Shown here: one piece after another, positions 18,069-26,130 of the stretch
Layout: each line of letters opens with the position of its first letter
Position numbering within the stretch: the first letter of the stretch is position 1
NCBI RefSeq assembly: GCF_018417535.1
Contig: NZ_CP070979.1
Span: 930,001 to 994,000 of the forward strand
Source: Burkholderia pyrrocinia
GTDB lineage: Bacteria > Pseudomonadota > Gammaproteobacteria > Burkholderiales > Burkholderiaceae
DNA: 64,000 bases
Direction: 5' to 3'
The notes under the pieces: model-generated
Told to the model about the DNA's origin: nothing
Database searches by the model: none
Seen by the model: only the letters and a program-made list of their open reading frames with translations
Position numbers and translations under genes: made by a program

Positions 18069-18983
18069 CTAATCGGCGACCGGCGACGCGGCACGAAGAT
18101 GGCGCCAAAGCGTGTCCAAAAACTCATTGCGATTCGATGCATCGCGGTAGACGCGAAGTTCGATTTCGAGATTCCATGCGTCCCGCCCCGCCGGAACCAG
18201 TTCGCTCGCGTCGAGTTCGGCGACAATCGAGCTCTTCGGAAGCCACGCGACGCCTTCGCCTTCCAGCACCAGTTTCTTGACAACCTCCGCCATGTCGGAC
18301 TCGTAATGCAGTCGCAAGGCCGGGCTCGTATCGACTCGACTCAACAGGAGTGCGAGGCAGCGGCCGAAATAGCTGGTTTCCGTATACGAAATCAACGGCA
18401 ATGCATGGGTCGCCGTTCCTGGCAACCGGAATGCGGGCGCACCACGCGGATTTGGCCGGCAGACAGGCATCAGTACATCGACGCCCACGGCGAGATGCTC
18501 GTACCTGGTCGGGTCGAGATGGAGGGGAAGCTCCGGGTGATGATAGGCAAACATCAGCTCACAGTTGCCGTTCACGAGCATCAGGATCGAGTCGTGGACA
18601 TTGGTGGGGATCACCCGGGCACGTACATCCCCAAAACGGCCGGTGAGCGCTTTCAACCAGCCGGGCAAGAAACCTAGCGCGATCGTATGACCCGCCGCAA
18701 TCCGCAAGCCTTTGCCCGCCATGCGTTGGTCATTGCGAATGATGGCTCGCGTATCGAACAGCTTTCCCAGTATGTCTACCGCTGCTTCCCGAAACAGTTG
18801 TCCGGCAGGCGTCAGCGTCGGGGGGAAGCTGCTGCGGTCGATGAGATCCGCGCCAACCCACTGCTCGAGCGACTGAATGCGCCTGCTGAACCCCGACTGG
18901 GTGACGTTCCGAAATTGCGCCGCCCGCGAGAAGCTCTGATACTGCGAGAGGGCGATGAAGTCCTCGATCCACTTGATTTCCAT
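18069..18983 (-). CDS. LysR-family transcriptional regulator of the aspartate block
   Basis: A 304-residue LysR protein. The N-terminal HTH is SFSRAAQFRNVTQSGFSRRI (residues about 17-36), and the effector domain follows from about residue 90. The HTH with FSRRIQ rather than ISRxI places it in the group with HypT/YjiE-like members, but this is only a resemblance. It lies upstream of the symporter in the same orientation with a 174-base gap, so it could regulate the block and itself. Its ATG at 18983 begins MEIKWIEDFIALSQ, the normal family start. Confidence 0.85.
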   Translation of the reverse strand: MEIKWIEDFIALSQYQSFSRAAQFRNVTQSGFSRRIQSLEQWVGADLIDRSSFPPTLTPAGQLFREAAVDILGKLFDTRAIIRNDQRMAGKGLRIAAGHTIALGFLPGWLKALTGRFGDVRARVIPTNVHDSILMLVNGNCELMFAYHHPELPLHLDPTRYEHLAVGVDVLMPVCRPNPRGAPAFRLPGTATHALPLISYTETSYFGRCLALLLSRVDTSPALRLHYESDMAEVVKKLVLEGEGVAWLPKSSIVAELDASELVPAGRDAWNLEIELRVYRDASNRNEFLDTLWRHLRAASPVAD

Positions 18984-19205
18984 ATCGGGTCCTGTGACAA
19001 GGCGGTCGCTTCCGCGAGATCGATGGATTCTACGCCCGGCCCTTTCCCGACAACATCGCAGGACGCGGATGTCATCAGGCCGGGCAAGACCGGTGCGCTC
19101 GGCCATCGATGCGTTCAGGTTCCGTTCAACGTTGCGAGGCCCGGCTGAGTGATGCGGGTGACGACGTGCCGTTTCCCGGCAGAAGCCGATGCCTGCCCGG
19201 GCGCC

Positions 19206-20555
19206 TTACCGGCCGACGCCGTCAGCGTCCCACACGATCCGGTCGAACAGCGTGCGCAGCTTCGCGCCGCGCGCCGCGTTCAGCGCGGCCGCATGCGCGA
19301 CGCGTCCGGCAAGATGCGCGCGAAAATCCGGATGCGCGTCGCGATTCTGCGACACCGGTCCGCTCCGGATGCAGTTGGTCAGGATGGCCTTCAGGAGATC
19401 GAACTCATCGCGCGCCAGATTCGGATGACGGTTGACGACCACGCCGGCCAGTTGCTGTCGCGTGCCGCGCCGCATCACGCGGGTCTTGCGCAATTGCAGC
19501 GCGAAGCCTTCCTCGAGCGCGATCGCGGCAACCCTGACCTGCAGCCGCTCGACGTCGCGCGCAAGCAGGCCGCCCCCCGAAAACGCGAGATCGTCGGCAT
19601 AGCGCGTGTAGGTCGCATCGAGCGAACGCGCGAGCGCCGCGAGCCGCATGTCGAACCGGAATGCGCCCAGGTTCGCCAGCGCCGGCGACGTCGGCGCGCC
19701 CTGCGGCAGATGCCGGTTGCGGTAGCGCTGACGGGCGATCCAGTCGAACCGGTCGCGCAGGTCCGGCGCGAGCAGCCGCGCCGACGGCACGCGGTTGGTG
19801 CACAGTCCGGTAAGGGTGCGAGCGACTTCGGCCGGATACCCGAGCGTGACGAACAGCGCATGGACCCGTGCGGCACGCACCGACACGAAAAAATCCGCGA
19901 GATCGAAGCGGACGACCACGTCGCGATCCGCGTGCGGCGCCGCAAACGACACGATCCCGTGCCCCTTGCGAAAGCCGTGTACCGCGCCGTGCGGCGCAAT
20001 GCGATCGAGCAGCTCGTGCAGGATGCGGCGCTGCGCTTCGCGCAGCCGTCCCTTCGGGATCTCGACCACGCGGCACCCGCCGCTGCGCTTGTCGACCGCA
20101 ACGTACGTGTAGTGATGCCGCGGCGTTGCGCTGCCGCGCGCGTCGATGCGCCAGTGGTCGGACAGCCAGTCGAGCTCCGGCACGCTCACGCCGAGCCAGC
20201 CTGCGAGATCGCCGGGCGTCGCCCATTGCGGCACGTCGCAGCCGGCGAGCGGCGCCGGCAATGGCCGCTGGACCGGCGGCCGCCGCACGACGCGGATCAC
20301 GGCCGGTCGATCGTCGCCGTACCATGCGCGCACGAATCCCGGCGCATCGGCCAGCACCGCCGCCAGCGCGTCGATGCCGACGTCGGCCCAGGTCGCGCCG
20401 AAGCGCGTGAGTGCGGCATCCGCGACTTCGTGCGTCCACGGCGGCGCAGCACCGAGCACGGCCGTCATCCGGGCGATGACGCCGTCGCGTTCGGGCGATC
20501 CGGCCAGCATCGCCTCGGCAATCGTACGGACGGTATCGAACAGGGAAGCGTGCAT
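19206..20555 (-). CDS. Retron-type reverse transcriptase (long N-terminal variety)
   Basis: A 449-residue RNA-directed DNA polymerase. A ~145-residue N-terminal extension of unknown function precedes the RT core. Core motifs in order: VVRFDLADFF (215-223), HLPQGAPTSPALANL (282-296), YTRYADDLAFSG (316-327) with the catalytic DD, and QQLAGVVVNRH (367-377), equivalent to the retron VTG region. There is no maturase or endonuclease domain, so it is not a group II intron protein; the length resembles the myxobacterial retron branch. The ATG at 20555 has a poor ribosome site and the frame stays open to 20666. A structured upstream region may be its RNA template. Retron RTs make RNA-linked DNA and many known ones serve in phage defence. 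Confidence 0.88.
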   Translation of the reverse strand: MHASLFDTVRTIAEAMLAGSPERDGVIARMTAVLGAAPPWTHEVADAALTRFGATWADVGIDALAAVLADAPGFVRAWYGDDRPAVIRVVRRPPVQRPLPAPLAGCDVPQWATPGDLAGWLGVSVPELDWLSDHWRIDARGSATPRHHYTYVAVDKRSGGCRVVEIPKGRLREAQRRILHELLDRIAPHGAVHGFRKGHGIVSFAAPHADRDVVVRFDLADFFVSVRAARVHALFVTLGYPAEVARTLTGLCTNRVPSARLLAPDLRDRFDWIARQRYRNRHLPQGAPTSPALANLGAFRFDMRLAALARSLDATYTRYADDLAFSGGGLLARDVERLQVRVAAIALEEGFALQLRKTRVMRRGTRQQLAGVVVNRHPNLARDEFDLLKAILTNCIRSGPVSQNRDAHPDFRAHLAGRVAHAAALNAARGAKLRTLFDRIVWDADGVGR

Positions 20556-20613
20556 GGAAATCGATGGGCGGGACGATGAGTCAACGTGACTGGTGCTGCG
20601 AGAGCCGCCGTTA

Positions 20614-20739
20614 CGCAACGCGCAACGTCCGCTCTTGCGACGCATCGGGGTGTCGAGCTCATCCACGGGGTAGCCCCGTAGTCCTGGAACATCGGTTGCC
20701 TGTTCCGGGCGTGTGCTTGACCCACCGGCCCGCGTTGCG
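20614..20739 (-). ncRNA. Candidate retron-type structured RNA upstream of the RT gene
   Basis: On the minus strand this 126-base segment begins CGCAACGCG (20739-20731) and ends with its exact complement CGCGTTGCG (20622-20614), like the a1/a2 arms that close retron RNAs. Between them lie two clean hairpins: GGAACA with TGTTCC (20706-20701 and 20691-20686, 9-base loop) and ACGGGG-CTA-CCCCGT (20679-20665). A good sigma70-like promoter precedes it. Against the idea: no long msd-like stem is evident, and the expected transcript start would fall inside the first arm. The position upstream of the RT gene is the usual place for msr-msd RNA. This is a candidate only. Confidence 0.4.
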
Positions 20740-20769
20740 ACTTTACTGGCCGGGAATGCGGGATGTCAA
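20740..20769 (-). promoter_or_regulatory. Sigma70-like promoter ahead of the candidate retron RNA
   Basis: On the minus strand a perfect TTGACA (20769-20764) is followed after 18 bases by TAAAGT (20745-20740). Transcription would start near 20731-20734 and read through the structured region into the RT gene. Confidence 0.55.
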
Positions 20770-20824
20770 ACCCGGCGGCAGACCGGCGCCGGTGCGCGCC
20801 GCGAAAACAGTTCGCGGTTCGCGA

Positions 20825-21372
20825 TCAGCGGTCGAGCAGACGCCCCAGCCGCATCATCGTGACGTGCACGCCGAGATGGCGCATCGACGGCTGCACGATC
20901 ACGCAATTGTCGGACGGCGTGGCGATCACGTCGTCGCCGTCGCGCGTGATCTCGGTGCCGGCCTGTTCGATCACTTCGAGCCCCGTGACGGGCGGCGAGA
21001 ACCGGAACGCCATCGAGCGCGCGACCACCGGCTCCGTCATCTCGATGAACTTCCGCCGGACCGGCGCGGCTTGCGTGACGAACGCCGCGACATCGTCGCG
21101 CGCTGACGGGCACCCGGACCTCGCGCGCGACCGACAAGCCAGTCGAAGCGGTCGCGATCGATCGGCAGCCGCGTGTGCGGGCTCGAATGGACGATCAGCA
21201 TGTCGGCGTGAAGAAACCTGCGCGCGCAACCGTCGTCGTACCGGTCGGGAAAGAACGTCGCCGAGAGCGTGCGGCCGGTCGTGATCCCGAGGTTGTTCTC
21301 CAGCACCGGCGACGCTTCCCGCAGTTGCGTGCGCGCGAGTTCGACGGAGTCTTCGAGTCATTTCGGTTGCAT
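20825..21372 (-). pseudogene. Broken gene of unknown function next to the RT gene
   Basis: The gene starts properly (AGGAG eight bases before ATG at 21372) but codon 5 is TGA. After that, one frame reads ENNLGITTGRTLSATFFPDR and HSSPHTRLPIDRDRFDWLVG. A shift of frame between about 21110 and 21145 then restores VAAFVTQAAPVRRKFIEMTE, TEITRDGDDVIATPSDNCVI and MRLGRLLDR to the stop at 20825. The intact product would have been about 180 residues. The C-terminal strand pattern recalls zinc-dependent aspartoacylase/succinylglutamate desuccinylase proteins, but weakly. Two independent lesions argue for a real pseudogene rather than a reading error. Confidence 0.6.
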
Positions 21373-21486
21373 GGCCCGGCTCCTGGGTGGGCGATCGGGA
21401 ACTGCTCGGGACCTGCGATCCGCATGTCCGTCGAATCGGCCGGCCGGCGTCGGGCATGCGGTGCAGGCCGCGGATGACGAGCGATC

Positions 21487-22452
21487 CTACAGCCCCCGTG
21501 GCGCATCGCGCAGCACGGTGCGCAACGCGGTATCGAACGGCGTCGCGTAATCGATCCCGAGTTCGCGCACGCGCGATGCGTCCAGATGGCAGTCGTGCGG
21601 ACGCGGCGTCGTGTCGGTCGGCTGGTCGATCGGCGTGAGCGATGCTTCGATGCCGAGCGCGGCCGCGATTCGCCGCGCGATGTCGTACTTCGTCATCGGC
21701 TCCTCGCCCGACCAATGACGGATGCCGGTGATGGACGCGCCGGCGAGATGACGCAGCGTCAGGTCGCGGATGACTTGCGCGACGTCCGGTGTGTAGGTCG
21801 GGTAGCGGATCGCCCATGCGTCCATGCCGACCGCGTCGGCACCCGGGCGCGCGGACGCGACGATCGCCGGGACGAGGCTCGTGACGGCCGATTCGCTCCA
21901 GTCGGCGATCGGGCCGTACAGCAACGGCAGGCGCAGCACGCATGACAGCGGCGACGCGGCGAGGAGTGCCGCTTCGCCGTCCAGCTTCGTGCGGCCGTAG
22001 ATGTTCAGCGGATTCGGGGCAGCGTCTTCACGGTAAGGAGCGGACTTGCCGTCGAATACGTAGTCGGTGGAGATGCCAAGTGTCCACGCGCCGTATCGCG
22101 CGGCAAGCGCGCCGATGCGGGCCGGTGCGTCGACGTTGATCGCGCGTGCTGCGGCCGGATCGCGTTCGCAGACGTCGGGGCGACGTTCGGCTGCGCAGAT
22201 GATGACGGCGGCGGGCTTGCGGGTTGCGAAGAGGCGTTCGAGGGGCGGCTGGTCGAGCGCGTCGAGTTGCGCGATGTTTTCCGATGGCAATGCAAGCATT
22301 TTTACGCCTGCGCTTTGCGGGTTCCGAATGGTCGCGAGCAACTTAAGCGACGATTCGCGGGCCAGGGACGCGGCAACCGCACGGCCGAGCAGGCCGGAGG
22401 CGCCGATGAGGAGGACGGTCGGGAGTTCGGTCGACGAAGTTGGGTTTGGCAT
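21487..22452 (-). CDS. RmlD-like SDR protein (dTDP-4-dehydrorhamnose reductase family)
   Basis: A 321-residue extended SDR. The nucleotide-binding loop is LLIGASGLLGRAVAASL (GxxGxxG) near residue 15. The substrate domain has ISTDYVFDGKSAPYREDAAP near 128-148, the exact RmlD/MAT2B family signature, followed by NIYGRTKLDGE with the YxxxK catalytic pair. It could reduce a sugar nucleotide, but no rhamnose pathway genes are nearby, so a different keto-sugar or a regulatory MAT2B-like role is possible. It is not clearly in an operon. Confidence 0.8.
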   Translation of the reverse strand: MPNPTSSTELPTVLLIGASGLLGRAVAASLARESSLKLLATIRNPQSAGVKMLALPSENIAQLDALDQPPLERLFATRKPAAVIICAAERRPDVCERDPAAARAINVDAPARIGALAARYGAWTLGISTDYVFDGKSAPYREDAAPNPLNIYGRTKLDGEAALLAASPLSCVLRLPLLYGPIADWSESAVTSLVPAIVASARPGADAVGMDAWAIRYPTYTPDVAQVIRDLTLRHLAGASITGIRHWSGEEPMTKYDIARRIAAALGIEASLTPIDQPTDTTPRPHDCHLDASRVRELGIDYATPFDTALRTVLRDAPRGL

Positions 22453-22642
22453 GGGCGGCGATTCGGGTTACGCGGGGAAGCGCGAGGTCGCGTTCGGCGT
22501 TCTGGCTGCGGTCATGCCGAGGATAGCGGAAAAGGTACACGAGAGCCTATCCGGGACTTTGTGTGTGACGCATGAACTGATGGCCAAGGAGCCACTTTAT
22601 GCCATGCAATCCCCGGAACCACCGGCGCTTCACCTGTCACCC

Positions 22643-22680
22643 CAAAAAACAAGGCCCGGCGCACATCCGCGCACCGGGCC
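22643..22680 (-). terminator. Rho-independent terminator after the DoxX gene
   Basis: GGCCCGG and CCGGGCC (22653-22659 and 22674-22680) form the stem. On the minus strand the stem is followed by TTGTTTTTT, a good intrinsic terminator 31 bases past the DoxX stop. Confidence 0.75.
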
Positions 22681-22710
22681 CGTCACACCGAACAGAAACT
22701 TCGCAGTACT

Positions 22711-23124
22711 TTACTTCCGGTCGAACGAATAGCGCCCCGGCCCGGTCAGCGCGAGCAACAGCAATCCGCCGATGATGCTCACGTTCTTGTAGAAGTTGAT
22801 CATCGCCATGTACTGGTCCATTCCCTGCAGCGCCCAGTAGCGATGGCCGATCAGCGCGGTCGCGAGCGTATAGGCGGCGAATACCAGCGCGAGCGGACGC
22901 GTGTAGAAGCCGATCGCGATCAGCGCGCCGCCGGCCAGCTCGACCGCCACCGCGATCGCAGCCGCCAGCTCGGGCGCCGGGTTCCCCGTCGACGCCATGT
23001 ACGCGACCGTGCCCGAGAAGCCGCTCAGCTTCTGCCAGCCGAACAGCACGAACAGGATCATCATCAGTACGCGAGCCGCCAGCAGCAGCTCGTCCTTCTT
23101 CGACTCCAGCGAAATGTAACGCAT
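22711..23124 (-). CDS. DoxX family membrane protein
   Basis: A 137-residue protein with four membrane helices typical of DoxX/SURF4-like proteins. It has ILFVLFGWQKLSGFSGTVAY near residue 25-45, IAVAVELAGGALIAIGFYTR near 65-85, and HRYWALQGMDQYMAMINFYKNVSIIGGLLLL toward the end. Members are linked to quinol oxidation or redox stress, but most lack a known activity. The ATG at 23124, followed by RYISLESKKDE, was preferred to upstream in-frame codons because AAGGGTGAT precedes it. It stands alone and ends at a strong terminator. Confidence 0.82.
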   Translation of the reverse strand: MRYISLESKKDELLLAARVLMMILFVLFGWQKLSGFSGTVAYMASTGNPAPELAAAIAVAVELAGGALIAIGFYTRPLALVFAAYTLATALIGHRYWALQGMDQYMAMINFYKNVSIIGGLLLLALTGPGRYSFDRK

Positions 23125-23663
23125 AGCAATCACCCTTGAATTGACGGTTTGATGCATCCGCTGCCGATGCACGCCGAATCGGCGAGCCAGGCTGGCAACG
23201 GATCACTCCTCGCACGATCGGACAGCGGGCCGGCCGGCCCGCCGCCGAAGAATCCGCGTCCGGTCGCGCCGTTCCCGGCGCGCTTCGGATCGGTTCTGGC
23301 GAAGTACGGGATGAAGTCTACTGTCTCCACGTGAGTCATAAAACATTCAAAAAGCGATTTTCCGTCTCCAATTAGTGGACAATGAGGCGCGACAAGGCCG
23401 TTACACGGCGGCGAACGGGGCGGCGCCGACGATTCACGGCCCCGCGCACATCAATCCGTTCCCGTGTTTCCGGATCGGGAAAACTGCCCGGCCTCTTCCG
23501 GGCCACGTTATCCAATCGATATTGTTTGCGCCAATTGACACGTATCGGTCACCCCCACGCGTCTCGACAGTTATTCAGCGACACGTTCGATGCGCGACTC
23601 ACACGTCATCGCTTCGATCCGGGAATTCGCCACTTTGCAATAATCCGCGAACGATCTTCTTTA
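23125..23663. other. Gene-free stretch upstream of the IS remnant
   Basis: About 540 bases without a convincing gene. The reading frames here show no family features. The part near 23340-23395 is A/T-rich and could hold the DoxX promoter. The remainder leads up to the IS end at 23664. Confidence 0.4.
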
Positions 23664-23790
23664 GAGACGGTTTCATAAAGACTGGTCGGCCCGCCGAACG
23701 GTATTCCAGCAGATCAGGCAGCAACCGAGTTTGAGGAACGCGCCGTGAATGTCGGCACGGCGCTCGAAACGAATGCGCGCATTGCCTATG
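23664..23790 (-). mobile_element. IS5-like element remnant: terminal repeat and transposase C-terminus
   Basis: The segment begins with the terminal repeat AGAGACGGTTTCATAAAG (about 23664-23680). On the minus strand it encodes the last ~37 residues of an IS5-family transposase, ARIRFERRADIHGAFLK followed by NTVRRADQSL and a stop inside the repeat (23673). The rest of the transposase is missing: the code runs directly into the 3' end of the LysR gene near 23786-23795. The same ends occur at 26061-26130. It marks the left edge of an IS-associated segment. Confidence 0.75.
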
Positions 23791-24694
23791 ACCCTAGATC
23801 GGACACTGTTTTATGCGGCGAATACCCTTCGGAGAACATTTGCCAAACGCGGCGGACCACCGATGGTTGAGGCCTGTGCCTGGCAATCATGGCGAGAGAC
23901 CAGGTCGGTAGAGGGGTATCGATAACCTCTGCGTAGCGAACGCCCTCGAAGGCAATGCGTCGGATCGATCGCGGCAGCAGTGCCGCACCCATGCCAGCTG
24001 AAACCAGCGACAGCATGGTCATCGCCCGCCTTGCTTCCTGAACGATCTGTACCTCGATGCCTGCATGCGTGAAGCTGTCCATGATACGAGCATGCAGCAC
24101 CGGCCCCTGGGCAGCCGGGAATAGAATCAATCCGAATGCGGCGATCTGCGCCAGGCTAACCTCGGTGGTTTCTCCGCTATCCGGCAGCACGGCGATAGTC
24201 TCCTCGGCCGGGAACTCCATGACATCGAGACGTTCGCCCGTTCCAAACGGGGGATGGGCAAAACCGATGTCGATCGCCCCGTTCGAGAGGGCGTCCAGTT
24301 GATCGTTGGTCGAGAGCTCGAGGAGTTTGGGCCGTACGTCAGGAAGTACCCGCCTAAGCCGCGCCAGGCGCTGAGGCAGGTGCTGGTAAAGCGCCGCTGA
24401 ATCGAAGCCAATTTTGACGATGCCAGCCACTCCATGCTCCGCGGATCTCGCGATGGCGAACGCGGCGTCGGCATGCACAACAGCGGCGCGTGCCTCGTCG
24501 ATAAAGGCAGCACCCGCCCGCGTCAGCGTAAGGCGTCGATTCGCGCGATCAAACAGCCGGACGCCGAGTTCCTTTTCCAGGCGTGCGATCGACTGGCTGA
24601 GCGGAGGCTGCGCCATGCCAAGGAGCAGGGCCGCGCGGCCCATATGCAATTCATCGGCAACGGCGAGAAAGTGTCGAAGGTGGCGAAGTTCCAT
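23786..24694 (-). CDS. LysR-family transcriptional regulator
   Basis: A 302-residue LysR regulator that starts MELRHLRHFLAVADELHMGR. The HTH is MGRAALLLGMAQPPLSQSIA (18-37) with LGVRLFDRANRRLTLTRAG as the wing. The effector domain follows from about residue 90 and resembles the CatR/BenM-like group that senses aromatic acids. It is divergent from the hydrolase gene with a 93-base A/T-rich gap, the usual arrangement for a regulator and its target. Its last codons run directly into an IS remnant, so the natural C-terminus may have been altered by the insertion. Confidence 0.85.
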   Translation of the reverse strand: MELRHLRHFLAVADELHMGRAALLLGMAQPPLSQSIARLEKELGVRLFDRANRRLTLTRAGAAFIDEARAAVVHADAAFAIARSAEHGVAGIVKIGFDSAALYQHLPQRLARLRRVLPDVRPKLLELSTNDQLDALSNGAIDIGFAHPPFGTGERLDVMEFPAEETIAVLPDSGETTEVSLAQIAAFGLILFPAAQGPVLHARIMDSFTHAGIEVQIVQEARRAMTMLSLVSAGMGAALLPRSIRRIAFEGVRYAEVIDTPLPTWSLAMIARHRPQPSVVRRVWQMFSEGYSPHKTVSDLGS

Positions 24695-24787
24695 ATCATG
24701 AAGATATCAGAACTCTTCAGATAGATTATCGATCCATGAGAGACGTGATGCTACCTTTTAGCCACTCCTTACGCTAACGGTAGCATC

Positions 24788-25843
24788 ATGAGAATTCGCA
24801 ATTTCGCTCTCGCGGCCGGCCTGAGTTTCGCTGTCGTAACATCCCAACCGGCGACGGCGAAAATCGTGCGTCGCGATTTTACGGTTGCGAGCGCAGATGG
24901 ATTGAGGATTTTCGTGCGCGACCTTCGCGATACCGAGGCATCGTCCGATCGAGGTCCCATGCTGTTAGTCAATGGTGGGCGCCCAGGCGTGCTGGCAAGC
25001 TGGGATGTGAATGCGCCCGGCTCCTCCGCAGCCGAAGAGCTGGCCAAGGCAGGACATCACGTCTATATGATGGATGTTCGGGGTTTCGGTCGCTCCGAAT
25101 TTCCCAGGGAGATGGAAGGCGGACGCTTCGATGTGCCGGTTGCCGTGCGTTCAAATGAAGCGGTACGCGACATTGCCGCCGTGGTCGCGGAAATCAAACG
25201 GGAGAACCCGGGTGACAGGCGCCTGGCCGCTATGGGCTGGGCCACGGGATCGCAATGGCTCGGCCACTATGCCTCTCTCTATCCCGACCAGATCAGTTAC
25301 CTCATCTATTACAACGGGGCCTACGGTGGCCCCGCCGGTGGATGGGGCCTGCAAAAGGAGTTCGGTGATTCTCAGAAACCGTCCGAATTGGACTACAGGC
25401 GACTAGGTGCCTATCAGCTCTCAACTGCCGAGGATCTGGCCGCTCGCTGGCGACAGGAGGGTATCAATGCCGCCTTCCTCGACCGCTATATGGCGCTCTG
25501 CATGGAGGGGGACAAGACATCGAATACTCGCAAACCCGCCAGTTTCAGGTACCCGTCGGGACCGTTCGAGGACACGCTGAAGATGGTCAATGGCCGGCAG
25601 ATCTTCGATGCCTCGTTTATTACATCACACGTGTTGATTTTGCGCTCGGGAAACGATTTCTGGTCCCGCCCGGTCGATGGGCAAACCATGCTGGCACATC
25701 TGACCCACGCTGCTTCCGCCGAACTCGTCGTGATTCCAGGCGTCTCCCATTACGTACATCTTCAACCAACGCCAGACCGGCAAAAGTTCCTGGATGCTGT
25801 ACTCGCGTTCACGACCCCGATGGCCAAGGAGCGCCGACCATGA
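24788..25843 (+). CDS. Secreted alpha/beta-hydrolase-like protein lacking the usual Ser nucleophile
   Basis: A 351-residue protein with a signal peptide (residues 1-24, hydrophobic core FALAAGLSFAVVT, likely cut after ATA). It then has an alpha/beta-hydrolase fold with LLVNGGRPG (oxyanion region, about 60-67), VYMMDVRGFGRSEFP, an elbow MGWATGSQWLGHYASL at 149-164, SGNDFW (acid) and GVSHYVHL (His). At the elbow, where GxSxG is expected, the sequence is G150-W-A152-T-G154, so the nucleophile position is alanine. It may be a non-hydrolytic binder, may use Thr153 or Ser155, or may be a dehalogenase or lyase relative. It is divergent from a LysR gene and its base composition is less GC-rich than the window average. 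Confidence 0.75.
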   Translation: MRIRNFALAAGLSFAVVTSQPATAKIVRRDFTVASADGLRIFVRDLRDTEASSDRGPMLLVNGGRPGVLASWDVNAPGSSAAEELAKAGHHVYMMDVRGFGRSEFPREMEGGRFDVPVAVRSNEAVRDIAAVVAEIKRENPGDRRLAAMGWATGSQWLGHYASLYPDQISYLIYYNGAYGGPAGGWGLQKEFGDSQKPSELDYRRLGAYQLSTAEDLAARWRQEGINAAFLDRYMALCMEGDKTSNTRKPASFRYPSGPFEDTLKMVNGRQIFDASFITSHVLILRSGNDFWSRPVDGQTMLAHLTHAASAELVVIPGVSHYVHLQPTPDRQKFLDAVLAFTTPMAKERRP

Positions 25844-26060
25844 ATGAAAGGTTTGTGCGGCCCGTGTGTTCCGTTTGTATGTGAGATCCCGGAGGCCAGT
25901 GCAGGATTTCACCCTCCCTCCCAGAAATGACCCCATGTTGGCTATTCAGCGTTGTCGATACGATCAACGACATTCCAGCCTCTGATCTGGGCGAGCTCGA
26001 AGCCCGCCCGGCATACGGGTATAACGCGAAGGCGTTGACTAGCACGCTGGGTGCGAAGCC

Positions 26061-26130
26061 TAAGAGACGGTTTCATAAAGACTGGAATACCCTTCGGCGG
26101 GCCGACCAGTCTTTATGAAACCGTCTCTTA
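26061..26130. mobile_element. 70-base internally deleted IS5-like element (paired ends)
   Basis: Two perfect 25-base inverted arms (26061-26085 and 26106-26130) carrying the same terminal repeat as the remnant at 23664 are joined by a 20-base spacer. The right part, 26083-26119, still encodes WNTLRRADQSL and a stop, the transposase C-terminus. It is thus an element whose centre has been lost, leaving both ends, like a miniature inverted-repeat element. If transcribed it would form a long hairpin. It marks the right edge of the LysR/hydrolase segment. Confidence 0.8.

Noticed and set aside
19206..20555. Reading the reverse transcriptase as a group II intron maturase or diversity-generating retroelement
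   Set aside because: There is no maturase/endonuclease domain or intron structure, and no nearby variable-repeat/template-repeat pair was seen.
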